Positions 15,671-23,942 of a stretch of DNA of 64,000 nt are shown one piece after another; position 1 is the first letter of the stretch; each line of letters opens with the position of its first letter. The notes under the pieces were generated by a model. That model was given only the letters and a program-made list of their open reading frames with translations. It did no database searches and had not been told where the DNA came from. This DNA is from Massilia norwichensis (GTDB lineage Bacteria; Pseudomonadota; Gammaproteobacteria; Burkholderiales; Burkholderiaceae_D), in assembly GCF_024753245.1 (NCBI RefSeq), contig NZ_JANUGX010000004.1:1-64000 (forward strand), written 5' to 3'. Position numbers and translations under genes: made by a program.

Positions 15671-17638
15671 ATGAACGCCCCGGCCCCCACCCACCGTCCC
15701 ATCCAGCAGCTTCCCGACCAGCTCATCTCGCAGATCGCCGCCGGCGAAGTCGTCGAGCGGCCCTCGGCCGTGGTCAAGGAATTGCTGGAAAACGCGCTCG
15801 ACGCCGGCGCCACCCAGATCACGATCCGCCTTGAGGAAGGCGGCGTCAAGCGCATCGCCATCACCGACAACGGCAAAGGCATTCCGCCAGAAGAACTGCC
15901 GCTCGCGCTGGCCCGCCACGCGACCTCGAAGATCGCCTCGCTGACCGACCTCGAGAACGTGAACACGCTGGGCTTCCGCGGCGAGGCGCTGGCCTCGATC
16001 GCCTCGGTGGCGGCGGTGTCGATCACCTCGCGCACGGCAGACGCGCCGCACGCCTGGGAGATCGTCGGCTCGCACCAGGGCACGGTCTCGCCCTCGTCCG
16101 GCGCCTTCGGCACCACGATCGACGTGCAGGACCTGTACTTCAACACGCCGGCGCGCCGCAAGTTCCTGAAATCCGAGCAGACGGAGTACGGCCACTGCGC
16201 CGAAGTCGTGCGCCGCATCGCGCTGGCGCGTCCGGACGTGTCCTTCAGCCTGACGCACAACGGCCGCACCATCGATCACTGGAACGTCAGCGAGCCGGCC
16301 AAGCGCAGCGCCCAGATCCTCGGCAACGACTTCGCCGAAGCGCGCCTGCAGCTCGATGAAAGCGCCGGCCCGCTGCGCCTGCACGGCTACGTCGGCCTGC
16401 CGACCGCCTCCAAAGCCCGCGCCGACGGCCAGTTCTTCTACGTGAACGGCCGCTTCGTGCGCGACAAGCTGCTGGTCCACGCCGTGAAAGCCGCCTACGA
16501 GGACGTGCTGCACGGCGACCGCTTCCCCAGCTATGTGCTGGCGCTGGAGCTGGACCCGGCCATGGTCGACGTCAACGTGCACCCATCGAAGATCGAGGTG
16601 CGCTTCCGCGACAGCCGCGCGGTCCACCAGTTCGTATTCCACGCGGTGCAGCGCGCGCTGGCCCAGACCTCGGCCACCGCGCACGGCAACGCGCCGGCAC
16701 CGGTCAGCGCGGCCGAGATCGCGGCGTCTAGCGGCTCCTCGGGCGCGTCCTGGGGCGGCGGCTTTGGACGGGAGTCCGGCAATAGCGGCGGCGGCACGCC
16801 GTCCTGGCGCCGTCCGCACGAGCAGACCTCGTTCGGCTCGCAGCTGACGCCAGCCTCGCCCTACGCCTCGAGCTATTCGCCCTCGTCCGGCGGCAGCGGC
16901 GGCGGCGTGGCACAGCGCACCGAAAGCTATGGCGCCCTGTTCACCGGCCTGCGCGACAGCGATACGGCGACGGCATCCCGGCCCGCGCCCTCGGGCTTCG
17001 AGCTGCCGGTCCCGAACACCGTGCCGCCCGCCTCGGACGACGACTTCCCGCTCGGCTTCGCCCTGGCCCAGCTGCACGGCATCTACATCCTGGCGCAGAA
17101 CCGCAAGGGCCTGGTGCTGGTCGACATGCACGCGGCCCACGAGCGCATCCTGTACGAGCAGCTCAAGAACGCGCTCGACGCCCAGGCCGGCGGCGAGCAG
17201 ATGCAGGTGCAGCAGATGCTGATCCCGGTGACCTTCTTCGCCGACGCCGTCGAAGTCGGCACCGCCGAGGAAAATCGCGAGACGCTGCAGGCGCTCGGCT
17301 TCGACATCGCCGCGGTCTCGCCGACCACGCTGGCGGTGCGCGCGGTACCGATCCTGCTGAAGAACGCCGATGCCCAGACGCTGGCGCGCGACGTCCTGCG
17401 CGACGTGCGCGAATACGGCGGCTCGCGCGTGCTGATCGAGCGCCGCAACGAACTGCTCGGCACCCTCGCCTGCCACACGGCAGTGCGCGCCAACCGTATC
17501 CTCAGCGTGCAGGAAATGAACGCCCTGCTGCGCCAGATGGAAGCCACCGAACGCGCCGACCAATGCAACCACGGCCGCCCGACCTGGGTGCAGCTGGAGA
17601 TTTCCGCGCTCGACAAGCTGTTCCTGCGCGGGCAGTAA
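15671..17638 (+). CDS. mutL: DNA mismatch repair protein MutL
   Basis: A 655-aa protein. The N-terminal GHKL ATPase has [47 protein letters not shown] and [16 protein letters not shown] transducer domain follows, then a Gly/Ser-rich linker about 340-455 and a C-terminal dimerisation/endonuclease domain. The D-x-H-A-x2-E-x4-E endonuclease signature is present as [12 protein letters not shown] (D485), as expected for a MutL that nicks DNA itself in organisms without MutH. ATG at 15671 ([10 protein letters not shown]); an upstream TTG in frame is less likely. miaA follows by 14 bp, the common mutL-miaA order. Confidence 0.95.
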   Translation: MNAPAPTHRPIQQLPDQLISQIAAGEVVERPSAVVKELLENALDAGATQITIRLEEGGVKRIAITDNGKGIPPEELPLALARHATSKIASLTDLENVNTLGFRGEALASIASVAAVSITSRTADAPHAWEIVGSHQGTVSPSSGAFGTTIDVQDLYFNTPARRKFLKSEQTEYGHCAEVVRRIALARPDVSFSLTHNGRTIDHWNVSEPAKRSAQILGNDFAEARLQLDESAGPLRLHGYVGLPTASKARADGQFFYVNGRFVRDKLLVHAVKAAYEDVLHGDRFPSYVLALELDPAMVDVNVHPSKIEVRFRDSRAVHQFVFHAVQRALAQTSATAHGNAPAPVSAAEIAASSGSSGASWGGGFGRESGNSGGGTPSWRRPHEQTSFGSQLTPASPYASSYSPSSGGSGGGVAQRTESYGALFTGLRDSDTATASRPAPSGFELPVPNTVPPASDDDFPLGFALAQLHGIYILAQNRKGLVLVDMHAAHERILYEQLKNALDAQAGGEQMQVQQMLIPVTFFADAVEVGTAEENRETLQALGFDIAAVSPTTLAVRAVPILLKNADAQTLARDVLRDVREYGGSRVLIERRNELLGTLACHTAVRANRILSVQEMNALLRQMEATERADQCNHGRPTWVQLEISALDKLFLRGQ

Positions 17639-17652
17639 GCCTTTATTTATTT

Positions 17653-18612
17653 ATGACTGCGAATCACAAATCGATGGCCGTGGCCATCATGGGCCCGACC
17701 GCGTCCGGCAAGACCGCCGCCGCTTTGGCCATCGCCCGGCAGATGCCGGTCGAGATCATCTCGGTCGACTCGGCCCTGGTCTACCGCGGCATGGACATCG
17801 GCACCGCCAAGCCGACGGCCGAAGAACTGGCCAGCGTGCCGCACCACCTGATCGACATCATCGACCCGCTCGAGTCCTATTCGGTGATGCAGTTCCGCGA
17901 AGACGCGATCCGGCTGGTGGCCGAGATCCAGGCGCGCGGCAAGCTGCCGCTGCTGGTCGGCGGCACGATGATGTACTTCAAGGGCCTGGTCGACGGCCTC
18001 GACGACCTGCCGACCGCCGATGCCGACGTCCGCGCCCGCATCGACGCCGAAGCCGCGCGCATCGGCTGGCCCGGCATGCACGCGAAGCTGCGCGCACTCG
18101 ATCCGGTGACCGCGGACCGGCTTGCGCCGAACGACGCCCAGCGCATCAACCGCGCGCTGGAGATCATCGAACTGTCGGGCAAGCCGATGTCCGAGCTGCT
18201 GGCGCGGCGCGAAAAGACCGTGCTGCCTTTCGAGCTGCTCTCGTTTGCGCTGGAACCATCGGACCGCGCAGTGCTCCACGAACGCATCGCGCTGCGCTTC
18301 GAGCAGATGCTGGGCGAACGCGACGATGCCGGCATCGTGGCCGAGACAGCCGGCCTGCGCGCACGCGGCGACCTGCATCTGGGCCTCCCGGCTATGCGCT
18401 GCGTCGGCTACCGCCAGAGCTGGGAATACCTCGACGGCCTATACGACCGCAGGCAGCTGCGCGAGAACGGCATCGTCGCCACGCGCCAACTGGCCAAGCG
18501 CCAGCTGACCTGGCTGCGCTCGATGCCGGAGCGGATCGTCATCGATTGCCTGGCGTCCGATGCGACGGCGCAACTTCTAGCCACACTGGACAAGCACATT
18601 CGAAGCGCGTAA
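17653..18612 (+). CDS. miaA: tRNA dimethylallyltransferase MiaA
   Basis: A 319-aa enzyme transferring a dimethylallyl group to N6 of A37 in UNN-decoding tRNAs. Family landmarks are P-loop [71 protein letters not shown] and the C-terminal [15 protein letters not shown] and [14 protein letters not shown]. The start at 17653 (MTANHKSM) follows the mutL stop closely, and the frame upstream overlaps mutL and is rejected. MiaB, which acts on the same base next, is encoded at 39800. Confidence 0.95.
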   Translation: MTANHKSMAVAIMGPTASGKTAAALAIARQMPVEIISVDSALVYRGMDIGTAKPTAEELASVPHHLIDIIDPLESYSVMQFREDAIRLVAEIQARGKLPLLVGGTMMYFKGLVDGLDDLPTADADVRARIDAEAARIGWPGMHAKLRALDPVTADRLAPNDAQRINRALEIIELSGKPMSELLARREKTVLPFELLSFALEPSDRAVLHERIALRFEQMLGERDDAGIVAETAGLRARGDLHLGLPAMRCVGYRQSWEYLDGLYDRRQLRENGIVATRQLAKRQLTWLRSMPERIVIDCLASDATAQLLATLDKHIRSA

Positions 18613-18614
18613 CC

Positions 18615-18643
18615 TTGACAGTCTTGGGTGCTGACGGCATAAT
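18615..18643 (+). promoter_or_regulatory. Sigma70 promoter of the tRNA-Met genes
   Basis: A consensus -35 TTGACA (18615-18620), a 17-bp spacer and a -10 CATAAT (18638-18643) lie 2 bp after the miaA stop. The predicted start is near 18650, only a few bases before the tRNA 5' end at 18656. This is one of the clearest promoters in the window. Confidence 0.85.
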
Positions 18644-18655
18644 GCAACCCGTTTT

Positions 18656-18732
18656 GGTGATATAGCTCAGCTGGTTAGAGCACAGCACTCATAATGCTGG
18701 GGTCGGTGGTTCAAGTCCACCTATCACCACCA
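18656..18732 (+). tRNA. tRNA-Met (CAT), copy 1
   Basis: 77 nt with encoded CCA. Acceptor stem GGTGATA/TATCACC, D arm GCTC/GAGC, anticodon stem CAGCA/TGCTG with loop CTCATAA (anticodon CAT at 18690-18692), T arm GGTGG/CCACC with TTCAAGT loop. The anticodon arm is very similar to elongator tRNA-Met of E. coli, so I call elongator Met rather than initiator (normal first pair) or lysidine tRNA-Ile. Confidence 0.93.
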
Positions 18733-18743
18733 AGTTTCCGCGA

Positions 18744-18780
18744 GATGGCTTGGCTTTCAAAAGGCTAAGCCATTTTGTTT
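18744..18780 (+). terminator. Hairpin with U-rich tail between the two tRNA-Met genes
   Basis: Arms ATGGCTTGGC and GGCTAAGCCAT flank a short A/T loop and are followed by TTTGTTTT. It lies in the 61-bp spacer between the tandem tRNAs and may attenuate or process the dimeric transcript. Confidence 0.6.
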
Positions 18781-18793
18781 TAGTACCAGTTTC

Positions 18794-18870
18794 GGTGATA
18801 TAGCTCAGCTGGTTAGAGCACAGCACTCATAATGCTGGGGTCGGTGGTTCAAGTCCACCTATCACCACCA
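18794..18870 (+). tRNA. tRNA-Met (CAT), copy 2
   Basis: Identical over all 77 nt to copy 1 at 18656-18732, anticodon CAT at 18828-18830. No separate consensus promoter is visible in the spacer, so it is probably expressed from the promoter at 18615. A strong terminator follows at 18883. Confidence 0.93.
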
Positions 18871-18882
18871 GAATAGCAGTAG

Positions 18883-18922
18883 AAAAAAAGCCGCCGGTTC
18901 TTGCGAATCGGCGGCTTTTTTC
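18883..18922 (+). terminator. Rho-independent terminator after the tRNA-Met pair
   Basis: The GCCGCC/GGCGGC stem with a ~14-nt loop is flanked by A7 and T6, so it can work in both directions. It ends the tRNA transcript and possibly the leftward transcript through 18950. Confidence 0.85.
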
Positions 18923-18949
18923 TTTGCCTGACAGGCGCGGTCACAGACT

Positions 18950-19103
18950 TTACTCGACCGCGCCTTCACAGATCTGCCGATGTGCATCCCACCTGCCGCC
19001 ACGGTCCAGACAACGATCTATTTTCATCTCATTTCGCAACCATAGTCCCAGCACCGCCAGGACTGAGAGGATGAAAATGACAAGCGCGTCGCCTTGGCCG
19101 CAT
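18950..19103 (-). pseudogene. Frameshifted small single-TM protein
   Basis: Directly after the M42 peptidase stop a second ATG (19103) would encode MRPRRR. One extra G in GCGC then throws the frame off. In the next frame, without any start codon, the sequence reads LVIFILSVLAVLGLWLRNEM followed by KIDRCLDRGGRWD and QICEGAVE, then TAA. Removing one base gives a 50-aa protein: an Arg-rich start, one TM helix and a C-L-D-R-G-G-R-W...C tail, a layout seen in many proteobacterial small membrane proteins. The span, 154 nt, is 51 codons plus one. Either a recent frameshift or a single-base sequence error. Confidence 0.6.
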
Positions 19104-19111
19104 AGGGTCTC

Positions 19112-20287
19112 TCAACGTCCATCCGGCGCAAAATCTCGAATCCGCCTTACCTCCGCCGCATCCAGCTTCTTCAGCATCGCCACCACCAGCTCCACCATCT
19201 GATCGAAATCCCGCCGATTCATGATCCCGTTATGCGCATGCGTATAACGCACCGGCACCACCAGATTCACGGTCGGCACCCCGCCATGGCTCTTCTGGAT
19301 CTCGGCCGAATCGTCGCCATACCCCTGCACCAGATCGAGCTGCAGCGGCAGTTTGCGCTCAGCCGCGGTCTGCTTCACGAACGCCGTCAGCTTCCGGTTC
19401 GGCAGCGCCGACGAGTCGTACAGGAAGATGCCCGGTCCCGCGCCCAGTTTCACCTGGGTCTCTTCCGGATGGCCCGGAAACACGTCGCCGGTAATCCCGC
19501 CTTCGAGGGCGATACCGAGGTCCGGCTTCACGACTTCTGCCGCCGTGTGCGCACCGCGCAGGCCGATCTCTTCCTGGGTCGTGATCACCCACGCGATCTG
19601 GTTCGGATGCGGCTCATTGGCCAGGCGGCGCATGGCCTCGACGATGACGGCGCAGCCGACGCGGTCGTCCCAGCCCTTGCCGAGATAGTTCTGGGTGCCG
19701 TTCAGGATTTCGAAGGGCGCATCGGGGACGATCGGATCGCCCGGCGAGATGCCCATCGCGCGCACCTCGGCCTCGTTGGCCGCGCCGACGTCGAGGAACA
19801 GCGAATCGCGCGGATAGACCTTGGTCCGCTCTTCCGCCGGCACCACGTGCACGTCGCGGATGCCGGTCACCGCCTTCACCGGTCCCTTGCTGGCGATGAT
19901 GACCCAGCGCTGGTCCGGCAGCGCCTGGTCGAGCCAGCCGCCCAGCATCTGCATGGTCAGCAGGCCGTTGGGCGTGACGCGGCGGACCATGCCGCCCAGT
20001 TCGTCCATGTGGGCGTCGACCATGATCTTCGGACCGGTAGTACCCTGCGTAGCGATGATCGAACCCATGCCGTCGTAGCTCAGCGAGCTGGCCAGCGGCT
20101 TCATCATCCCGACCAGCAGTGCGCGTACCGGCTCCTCGAAGCCCGGCGGCCCGGCGGCATCGGCCAGTTTTTGCAGGGTTTCCGCAGTACGATCAGGGAT
20201 GGGTGCGGCAGCGATGGCAGTGCAGGAAGCGGCCAGCAGCGCGATGGCAGCGGCGATGGAGGTGGCAAGGTCGCGGGTCGGGTTCAC
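19112..20287 (-). CDS. Exported M42-family metallopeptidase
   Basis: A 391-aa dinuclear zinc aminopeptidase/endoglucanase-type (M42) protein. Metal-site motifs are VDAHMDELGG (H93), KGWDDRVGC (D207/D208), TTQEEIGLRGA (E239, E240), LEGG (E262) and RYTHAHNG (H350). The N-terminus SIAAAIALLAASCTAIAAAP is a signal sequence with a lipoprotein-like AASC at C22. Most M42 enzymes are cytosolic, so export is unusual and suggests periplasmic peptide degradation. It starts just before a divergent gene at 20444. The TGA stop is immediately followed, in the same frame, by the remnant small membrane protein. Confidence 0.85.
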   Translation of the reverse strand: MNPTRDLATSIAAAIALLAASCTAIAAAPIPDRTAETLQKLADAAGPPGFEEPVRALLVGMMKPLASSLSYDGMGSIIATQGTTGPKIMVDAHMDELGGMVRRVTPNGLLTMQMLGGWLDQALPDQRWVIIASKGPVKAVTGIRDVHVVPAEERTKVYPRDSLFLDVGAANEAEVRAMGISPGDPIVPDAPFEILNGTQNYLGKGWDDRVGCAVIVEAMRRLANEPHPNQIAWVITTQEEIGLRGAHTAAEVVKPDLGIALEGGITGDVFPGHPEETQVKLGAGPGIFLYDSSALPNRKLTAFVKQTAAERKLPLQLDLVQGYGDDSAEIQKSHGGVPTVNLVVPVRYTHAHNGIMNRRDFDQMVELVVAMLKKLDAAEVRRIRDFAPDGR

Positions 20288-20443
20288 TTGGCGGTCTCGT
20301 TATCGTTGTGTGGCGGCGAAATGCCGGTCTGGGCAGTATGCCAAGAAAAGACGAAAATGTATGCCGGCCTCTGCGTGAGTATTGCCGCATTTCCCAATGG
20401 AAATTTTTTGTAAAATAGCGGCTCCCCGGCATTGGAGACGACC

Positions 20444-21061
20444 ATGCAACGACGCCTCTTCCTTTTCCTTGGCGCCCTGTTCCTGAAGAATGGCGCCATC
20501 GCCGCGCCCGGTGCACCGCGTGCGCAGGTTAAGCGCTCCGCCTCCTACGCGTCGGCACGCGCCATCCTGATGCTCCCCAAGGACAAGAGTTCATGGACGC
20601 GCTACATCCAGCGCGACGAGCATGCCGCCGAATTCCTGTGGACCGGCAATGGCGATGCCGTCGACCGCTGGAACGAACAATTCGCCGGCAAGCTGGGCGT
20701 GCCGCCCGTCGCTTTTAGCGTCGAAGGCAAAAAGGAAAACGTCTACCTCGCGCATCGCGGACGCAGGCTGCGGGCCCCGGTCAAGCACGACCGCAACGAC
20801 GACATGGTGGTGCTGCTGACCCTGAACCGCCTGGTAAAAGGCATCGCCGAAATCCGCTTTTGCGTCGATTCCTATCACGCCAGCGAGCTGGCCTTCCTGG
20901 CCATGCCGCCCGCCGAATGGGCCGCGCTGGAAGCGGAATTCAGCGCATCGGCCGTCGCCTACCGCTTCATGCCCCTGCCCGATACAATGACCAGATTCTG
21001 GCCGCGCCTGCGAAAGACTTCGGATGAGGTGCACGCGCGGCCCTACAATCGCCATACCTGA
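20444..21061 (+). CDS. Exported protein of unknown function
   Basis: 205 aa starting MQRRLFLFLGALFLKNGAIA, a short signal-peptide-like hydrophobic start after GGAGACGACC. The body is mixed alpha/beta with LPKDKSSWTRYIQRDEHAAEFLWTG, an internal DDMVVLLTLNRLVKGIAEIRFCVDSYHASELAFLAM segment, and no metal or nucleotide motif I recognise. A -10-like TAAAAT lies near 20411. It precedes the DUF2004-like gene by 19 bp on the same strand. Function unknown. Confidence 0.65.
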   Translation: MQRRLFLFLGALFLKNGAIAAPGAPRAQVKRSASYASARAILMLPKDKSSWTRYIQRDEHAAEFLWTGNGDAVDRWNEQFAGKLGVPPVAFSVEGKKENVYLAHRGRRLRAPVKHDRNDDMVVLLTLNRLVKGIAEIRFCVDSYHASELAFLAMPPAEWAALEAEFSASAVAYRFMPLPDTMTRFWPRLRKTSDEVHARPYNRHT

Positions 21062-21080
21062 ACACTGAAAGCGCACGCCC

Positions 21081-21416
21081 ATGACCGACCAAGCCGCCGA
21101 ATTGTCCCGCCGCGAGAGCGCCGCACGCCAGGCCATCAAGAACGGTTTCGACATGGAGGACGAGGAATCCGGCGTCGCCATGTTCGTCGCCTTCCATTTG
21201 GAAGAGCTGCCGTCCGACTACTGGCAACAGCATCTGCACACGGCCCGCCCCGATCCGTCCGCCGTGCTCGACATTCTCGAACTGCATGCGCACTGGGGCG
21301 AAAGCGATGAGATGGAATACCTCGATTTCACCCTGCCGGGCAAGGTCACCGACTATGTCGTCAGCGTGCGCTTCGATGGCAAGGGCAAGATCGTTGAGAT
21401 TTCGATGGAGAGCTAG
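21081..21416 (+). CDS. Small conserved protein (DUF2004-like)
   Basis: 111 aa, acidic, cytoplasmic. The C-terminal YLDFTLPGKVTDYVVSVRFD followed by GKGKIVEISMES recalls the DUF2004 family, where a similar strand pattern ends in E-I-x-M-E-S; this is from memory and unverified. The N-terminal part has short amphipathic helices. Probably co-transcribed with the unknown gene 19 bp upstream. Its stop overlaps the stop of the convergent LysR gene by 4 bp. Confidence 0.7.
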   Translation: MTDQAAELSRRESAARQAIKNGFDMEDEESGVAMFVAFHLEELPSDYWQQHLHTARPDPSAVLDILELHAHWGESDEMEYLDFTLPGKVTDYVVSVRFDGKGKIVEISMES

Positions 21417-22333
21417 GCCGGCTGGCGAAAATGCTCGACCAAAAAATCAATAAACGCCCGCGTACGCGCCGCCTGATTCCGCCGGTTCAGGTAATACACA
21501 AACAAATCCGCCGACGGCAGCCGGTACTGCGGCAGCACGATGTGCAGGCGTCCGCTGTCCACATACTTCGCCAGGTCCCATTCCGAACGCACCAGGATGC
21601 CGTGTCCATCCAGTGCCCAGCCGAGCACGATGTCGCCGTCGTTGCTCGACAGCGCGCCATGCACCTTCACCGTCTCGCTGTGTTCTTCCCCTTCGCCTGA
21701 ATAAAAGCGCCAGACGCCGTGCGCCTCGTCGTTCTGGCGGTGCACGATGCAGCGGTGCCGGGCCAGGTCGGCCAATGAAGACGGCGTGCCGTGCCGCTGC
21801 AAATACAAAGGAGACGCGCACAGGAAACGGCGATTGCTCATCACCCGGCGCGCGTTCAGGCGCGTGTCCGGCAGCGCGCCGAAGCGGATCGCCAGGTCGT
21901 AGCCGCTGTCGACCAGGTCGACCGGGCGGTCCGTCACTTCCATCTGCACCTCGACCTGCGGGTAGCGCTTGGCGAATGCGGAGACGATGGGCGCGATCGT
22001 CGTGCGCCCGAAGCCGAGGGTGGCATTCACGCGCAGCAGCCCCTTGGGCGCGGCGCGGCCGCTGGCGACGGCGTCTTCCATTTCGCGAATCGACGCAAGA
22101 ATGCGCGTCGCATGCGTCAGATAAGTCTCGCCTTCGCCCGTCAGGCTGATGCGGCGCGTGGTGCGGTTCACCAGCCGCACGCCCAGCCGCGCCTCCAGTT
22201 GGGCCAGGCGCTTGGTGGCCGCCGGCGGCGTCAGGTCGAGCGCGCGTGCGGCCGCGGCCAGGCTGCCGTGGCGGGCCACCAGCACGAAGAATTCCATGTC
22301 GAGGGTGCTGTCCGGCCGCATGCGATTATTCAC
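21413..22333 (-). CDS. LysR-family transcriptional regulator
   Basis: A 306-aa regulator. The N-terminal winged HTH (about 10-70: FVLVARHGSLAAAARALDLTPPAATKRLAQLEARLGVRLVNR) is followed by a LysR substrate-binding domain (VNATLGFGRTTIAPIVSAFAKRYP, VDLVDSGYDLAIRFG). It is divergent from the tartrate dehydratase gene with a 94-bp gap, so it is very likely the regulator of that enzyme. The closest functional type would be DmlR/TtdR-like hydroxyacid regulators (inference). Confidence 0.88.
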   Translation of the reverse strand: MNNRMRPDSTLDMEFFVLVARHGSLAAAARALDLTPPAATKRLAQLEARLGVRLVNRTTRRISLTGEGETYLTHATRILASIREMEDAVASGRAAPKGLLRVNATLGFGRTTIAPIVSAFAKRYPQVEVQMEVTDRPVDLVDSGYDLAIRFGALPDTRLNARRVMSNRRFLCASPLYLQRHGTPSSLADLARHRCIVHRQNDEAHGVWRFYSGEGEEHSETVKVHGALSSNDGDIVLGWALDGHGILVRSEWDLAKYVDSGRLHIVLPQYRLPSADLFVYYLNRRNQAARTRAFIDFLVEHFRQPA

Positions 22334-22334
22334 T

Positions 22335-22361
22335 CCAGGTTAATAATGATTTCATTCCTGG
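22335..22361. promoter_or_regulatory. Candidate LysR operator between lysR and the tartrate dehydratase gene
   Basis: Short dyad CCAGG (22335-22339) and CCTGG (22357-22361) flank an A/T-rich core with several T-N11-A spacings. It is directly upstream of the lysR start and about 67 bp upstream of the dehydratase start. The arms are short, so this is tentative. Confidence 0.35.
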
Positions 22362-22427
22362 GAAATTATAGACGTGGCCGCGGCGACTAAGCTGATGGCT
22401 TCAAAGACCCACACGCAGGCAGCCACC

Positions 22428-23594
22428 ATGAGAATCGTCGAGATCCGCGAACAGACCCTCCCCATCAGCTCTTCCATCCGCAACGCCTACATCGACTTCA
22501 GCAAGATGACGCTGAGCCTGGTGGCCGTGATCACCGACGTCATCCGCGACGGCAAGCCGGTGGTCGGCTACGGCTTCAATTCGAACGGCCGCTATGGCCA
22601 GGGCACGCTGATGCGCGAGCGCTTCATTCCGCGCGTGCTGGAAGCCGATCCAGGCAGCCTGGTCGACGACAGCGGCAGCAACCTCGACCCGCACAAGATC
22701 TGGGCCGCGATGATGACCAACGAGAAGCCGGGCGGCCACGGCGAGCGCTCGGTGGCGGTCGGCACCATCGACATGGCGGTGTGGGATGCGGTGGCCAAGA
22801 TCGCAGGCCTGCCGCTGTTCCAGCTGCTGGCGGACCGCTACGGCAATGGCCGGCCCGAGCGCAAGGTCTTCGTGTACGCGGCCGGCGGCTATTACTATCC
22901 GGGCCAGGACTATACGAAGCTGAAGGACGAGATGCGCAGCTACATCGACCGCGGCTACACGGTCGTCAAAAAGAAGATCGGCGGCGCATCGCTCGACGAG
23001 GACCTGCGCCGCATCGACGCGATCCTCAGCGTACTCGGAGATGGCCAGAAGCTGGCGGTCGACGCCAACGGCCGCTTCGACCTCGACACCGCGATCCGCT
23101 ATGCGAAGGCGCTGTCGCAGTACGACCTGTTCTGGTACGAGGAAGCCGGCGACCCGCTCGACTTCGAGCTGCAGGCGCTGCTCCGCAACTACTACGACAA
23201 GCCGATGGCGACCGGCGAGAACCTGTTCTCGATGCAGGACGCGCGCAACCTGATCCGCTACGGCGGCATGCGCCCGGACCGCGACTGGCTGCAGTTCGAC
23301 TGCGCGTTGTCGTACGGCCTGGTCGAATATCTGCGCACGCTGGACATGCTGCACCAGCACGGCTGGTCGCGCACGCGCTGCATCCCGCACGGCGGCCACC
23401 AGATGTCATTGAACATCGCGGCCGGCCTGGGCCTGGGCGGCAACGAGTCCTATCCGGACCTGTTCCAGCCTTTCGGCGGCTTTCCGGATGGGGTGAAGGT
23501 CGAAAACGGTTTTGTGACGATGCCGGACCTGCCGGGTATCGGCTTCGAGGGTAAGTCGGATTTGTATCGGGAGATGCAGAAGCTGTCGGCTTGA
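22428..23594 (+). CDS. tarD: D(-)-tartrate dehydratase (enolase superfamily)
   Basis: A 388-aa Mg-dependent dehydratase that converts D-tartrate to oxaloacetate. N-terminal capping domain about 1-140 and a TIM-barrel after that. The active-site set matches the Bradyrhizobium enzyme position for position within one residue: K-rich general-base motif VVKKKIGG (K181-K183), metal ligands D212 (VDANG), E238 (YEEAGDP) and E264 (ATGEN), D291, and H321 in CIPHGGHQM. The start is ATG at 22428 (MRIVEIREQTLP). Earlier in-frame GTG/ATG codons would add an 18-aa tail not seen in the family. No transporter gene is adjacent. It is probably induced through the divergent LysR regulator. Confidence 0.87.
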   Translation: MRIVEIREQTLPISSSIRNAYIDFSKMTLSLVAVITDVIRDGKPVVGYGFNSNGRYGQGTLMRERFIPRVLEADPGSLVDDSGSNLDPHKIWAAMMTNEKPGGHGERSVAVGTIDMAVWDAVAKIAGLPLFQLLADRYGNGRPERKVFVYAAGGYYYPGQDYTKLKDEMRSYIDRGYTVVKKKIGGASLDEDLRRIDAILSVLGDGQKLAVDANGRFDLDTAIRYAKALSQYDLFWYEEAGDPLDFELQALLRNYYDKPMATGENLFSMQDARNLIRYGGMRPDRDWLQFDCALSYGLVEYLRTLDMLHQHGWSRTRCIPHGGHQMSLNIAAGLGLGGNESYPDLFQPFGGFPDGVKVENGFVTMPDLPGIGFEGKSDLYREMQKLSA

Positions 23595-23912
23595 TCAGTT
23601 GCCACTGACGTCGCTGTCCTCATCGAGCGCGAACTCGCCGCGCTCGAACGCCGCCAGCACCGCCTGCGCCTGCACCAGGTAATCCGCCGGCACCAGGATG
23701 CGCACGCCGCCCAGCGCCGGCGCCAGCAGCAGGTCGGTCTGCACCAGGTGGGCGTCGGCCAGCACCGCCGGGATGCCGGACGCCACCAGGCAGCCCTGCA
23801 CCAGGCTGGCTTCCATCGGGATCAGGTAACGCGCCAGCTCGAGCAGGTCGCGGCCGGGCAGCAGTTCGGCCTCCGGCGTGCCGGCCAGCAGTGCATTCAA
23901 TGCTTGTGTCAT
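23595..23912 (-). CDS. DUF2007 domain protein (putative signal-transducing)
   Basis: 105 aa. The core from SLVQGCLVASGIPAVLADAH through LLLAPALGGVRILVPADYLVQAQAVL is the DUF2007 beta-alpha-beta fold, similar to GlnB-like ferredoxin folds. An acidic tail follows. Its stop abuts the tarD stop. It sits 30 bp downstream of the DUF445 gene on the same strand and may be co-transcribed with it. The molecular role of the family is unknown. Confidence 0.8.
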   Translation of the reverse strand: MTQALNALLAGTPEAELLPGRDLLELARYLIPMEASLVQGCLVASGIPAVLADAHLVQTDLLLAPALGGVRILVPADYLVQAQAVLAAFERGEFALDEDSDVSGN

Positions 23913-23942
23913 GACGGCTCCTGAAGATCGACGGCGTTGCGC

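Noticed and set aside
14495..17572. A 1025-codon open frame antisense to mutL and the cyclophilin gene
   Set aside because: The frame stays open because of high GC at third positions. Its product is Arg/His/Val-rich with no domain, and both sense genes are unmistakable.
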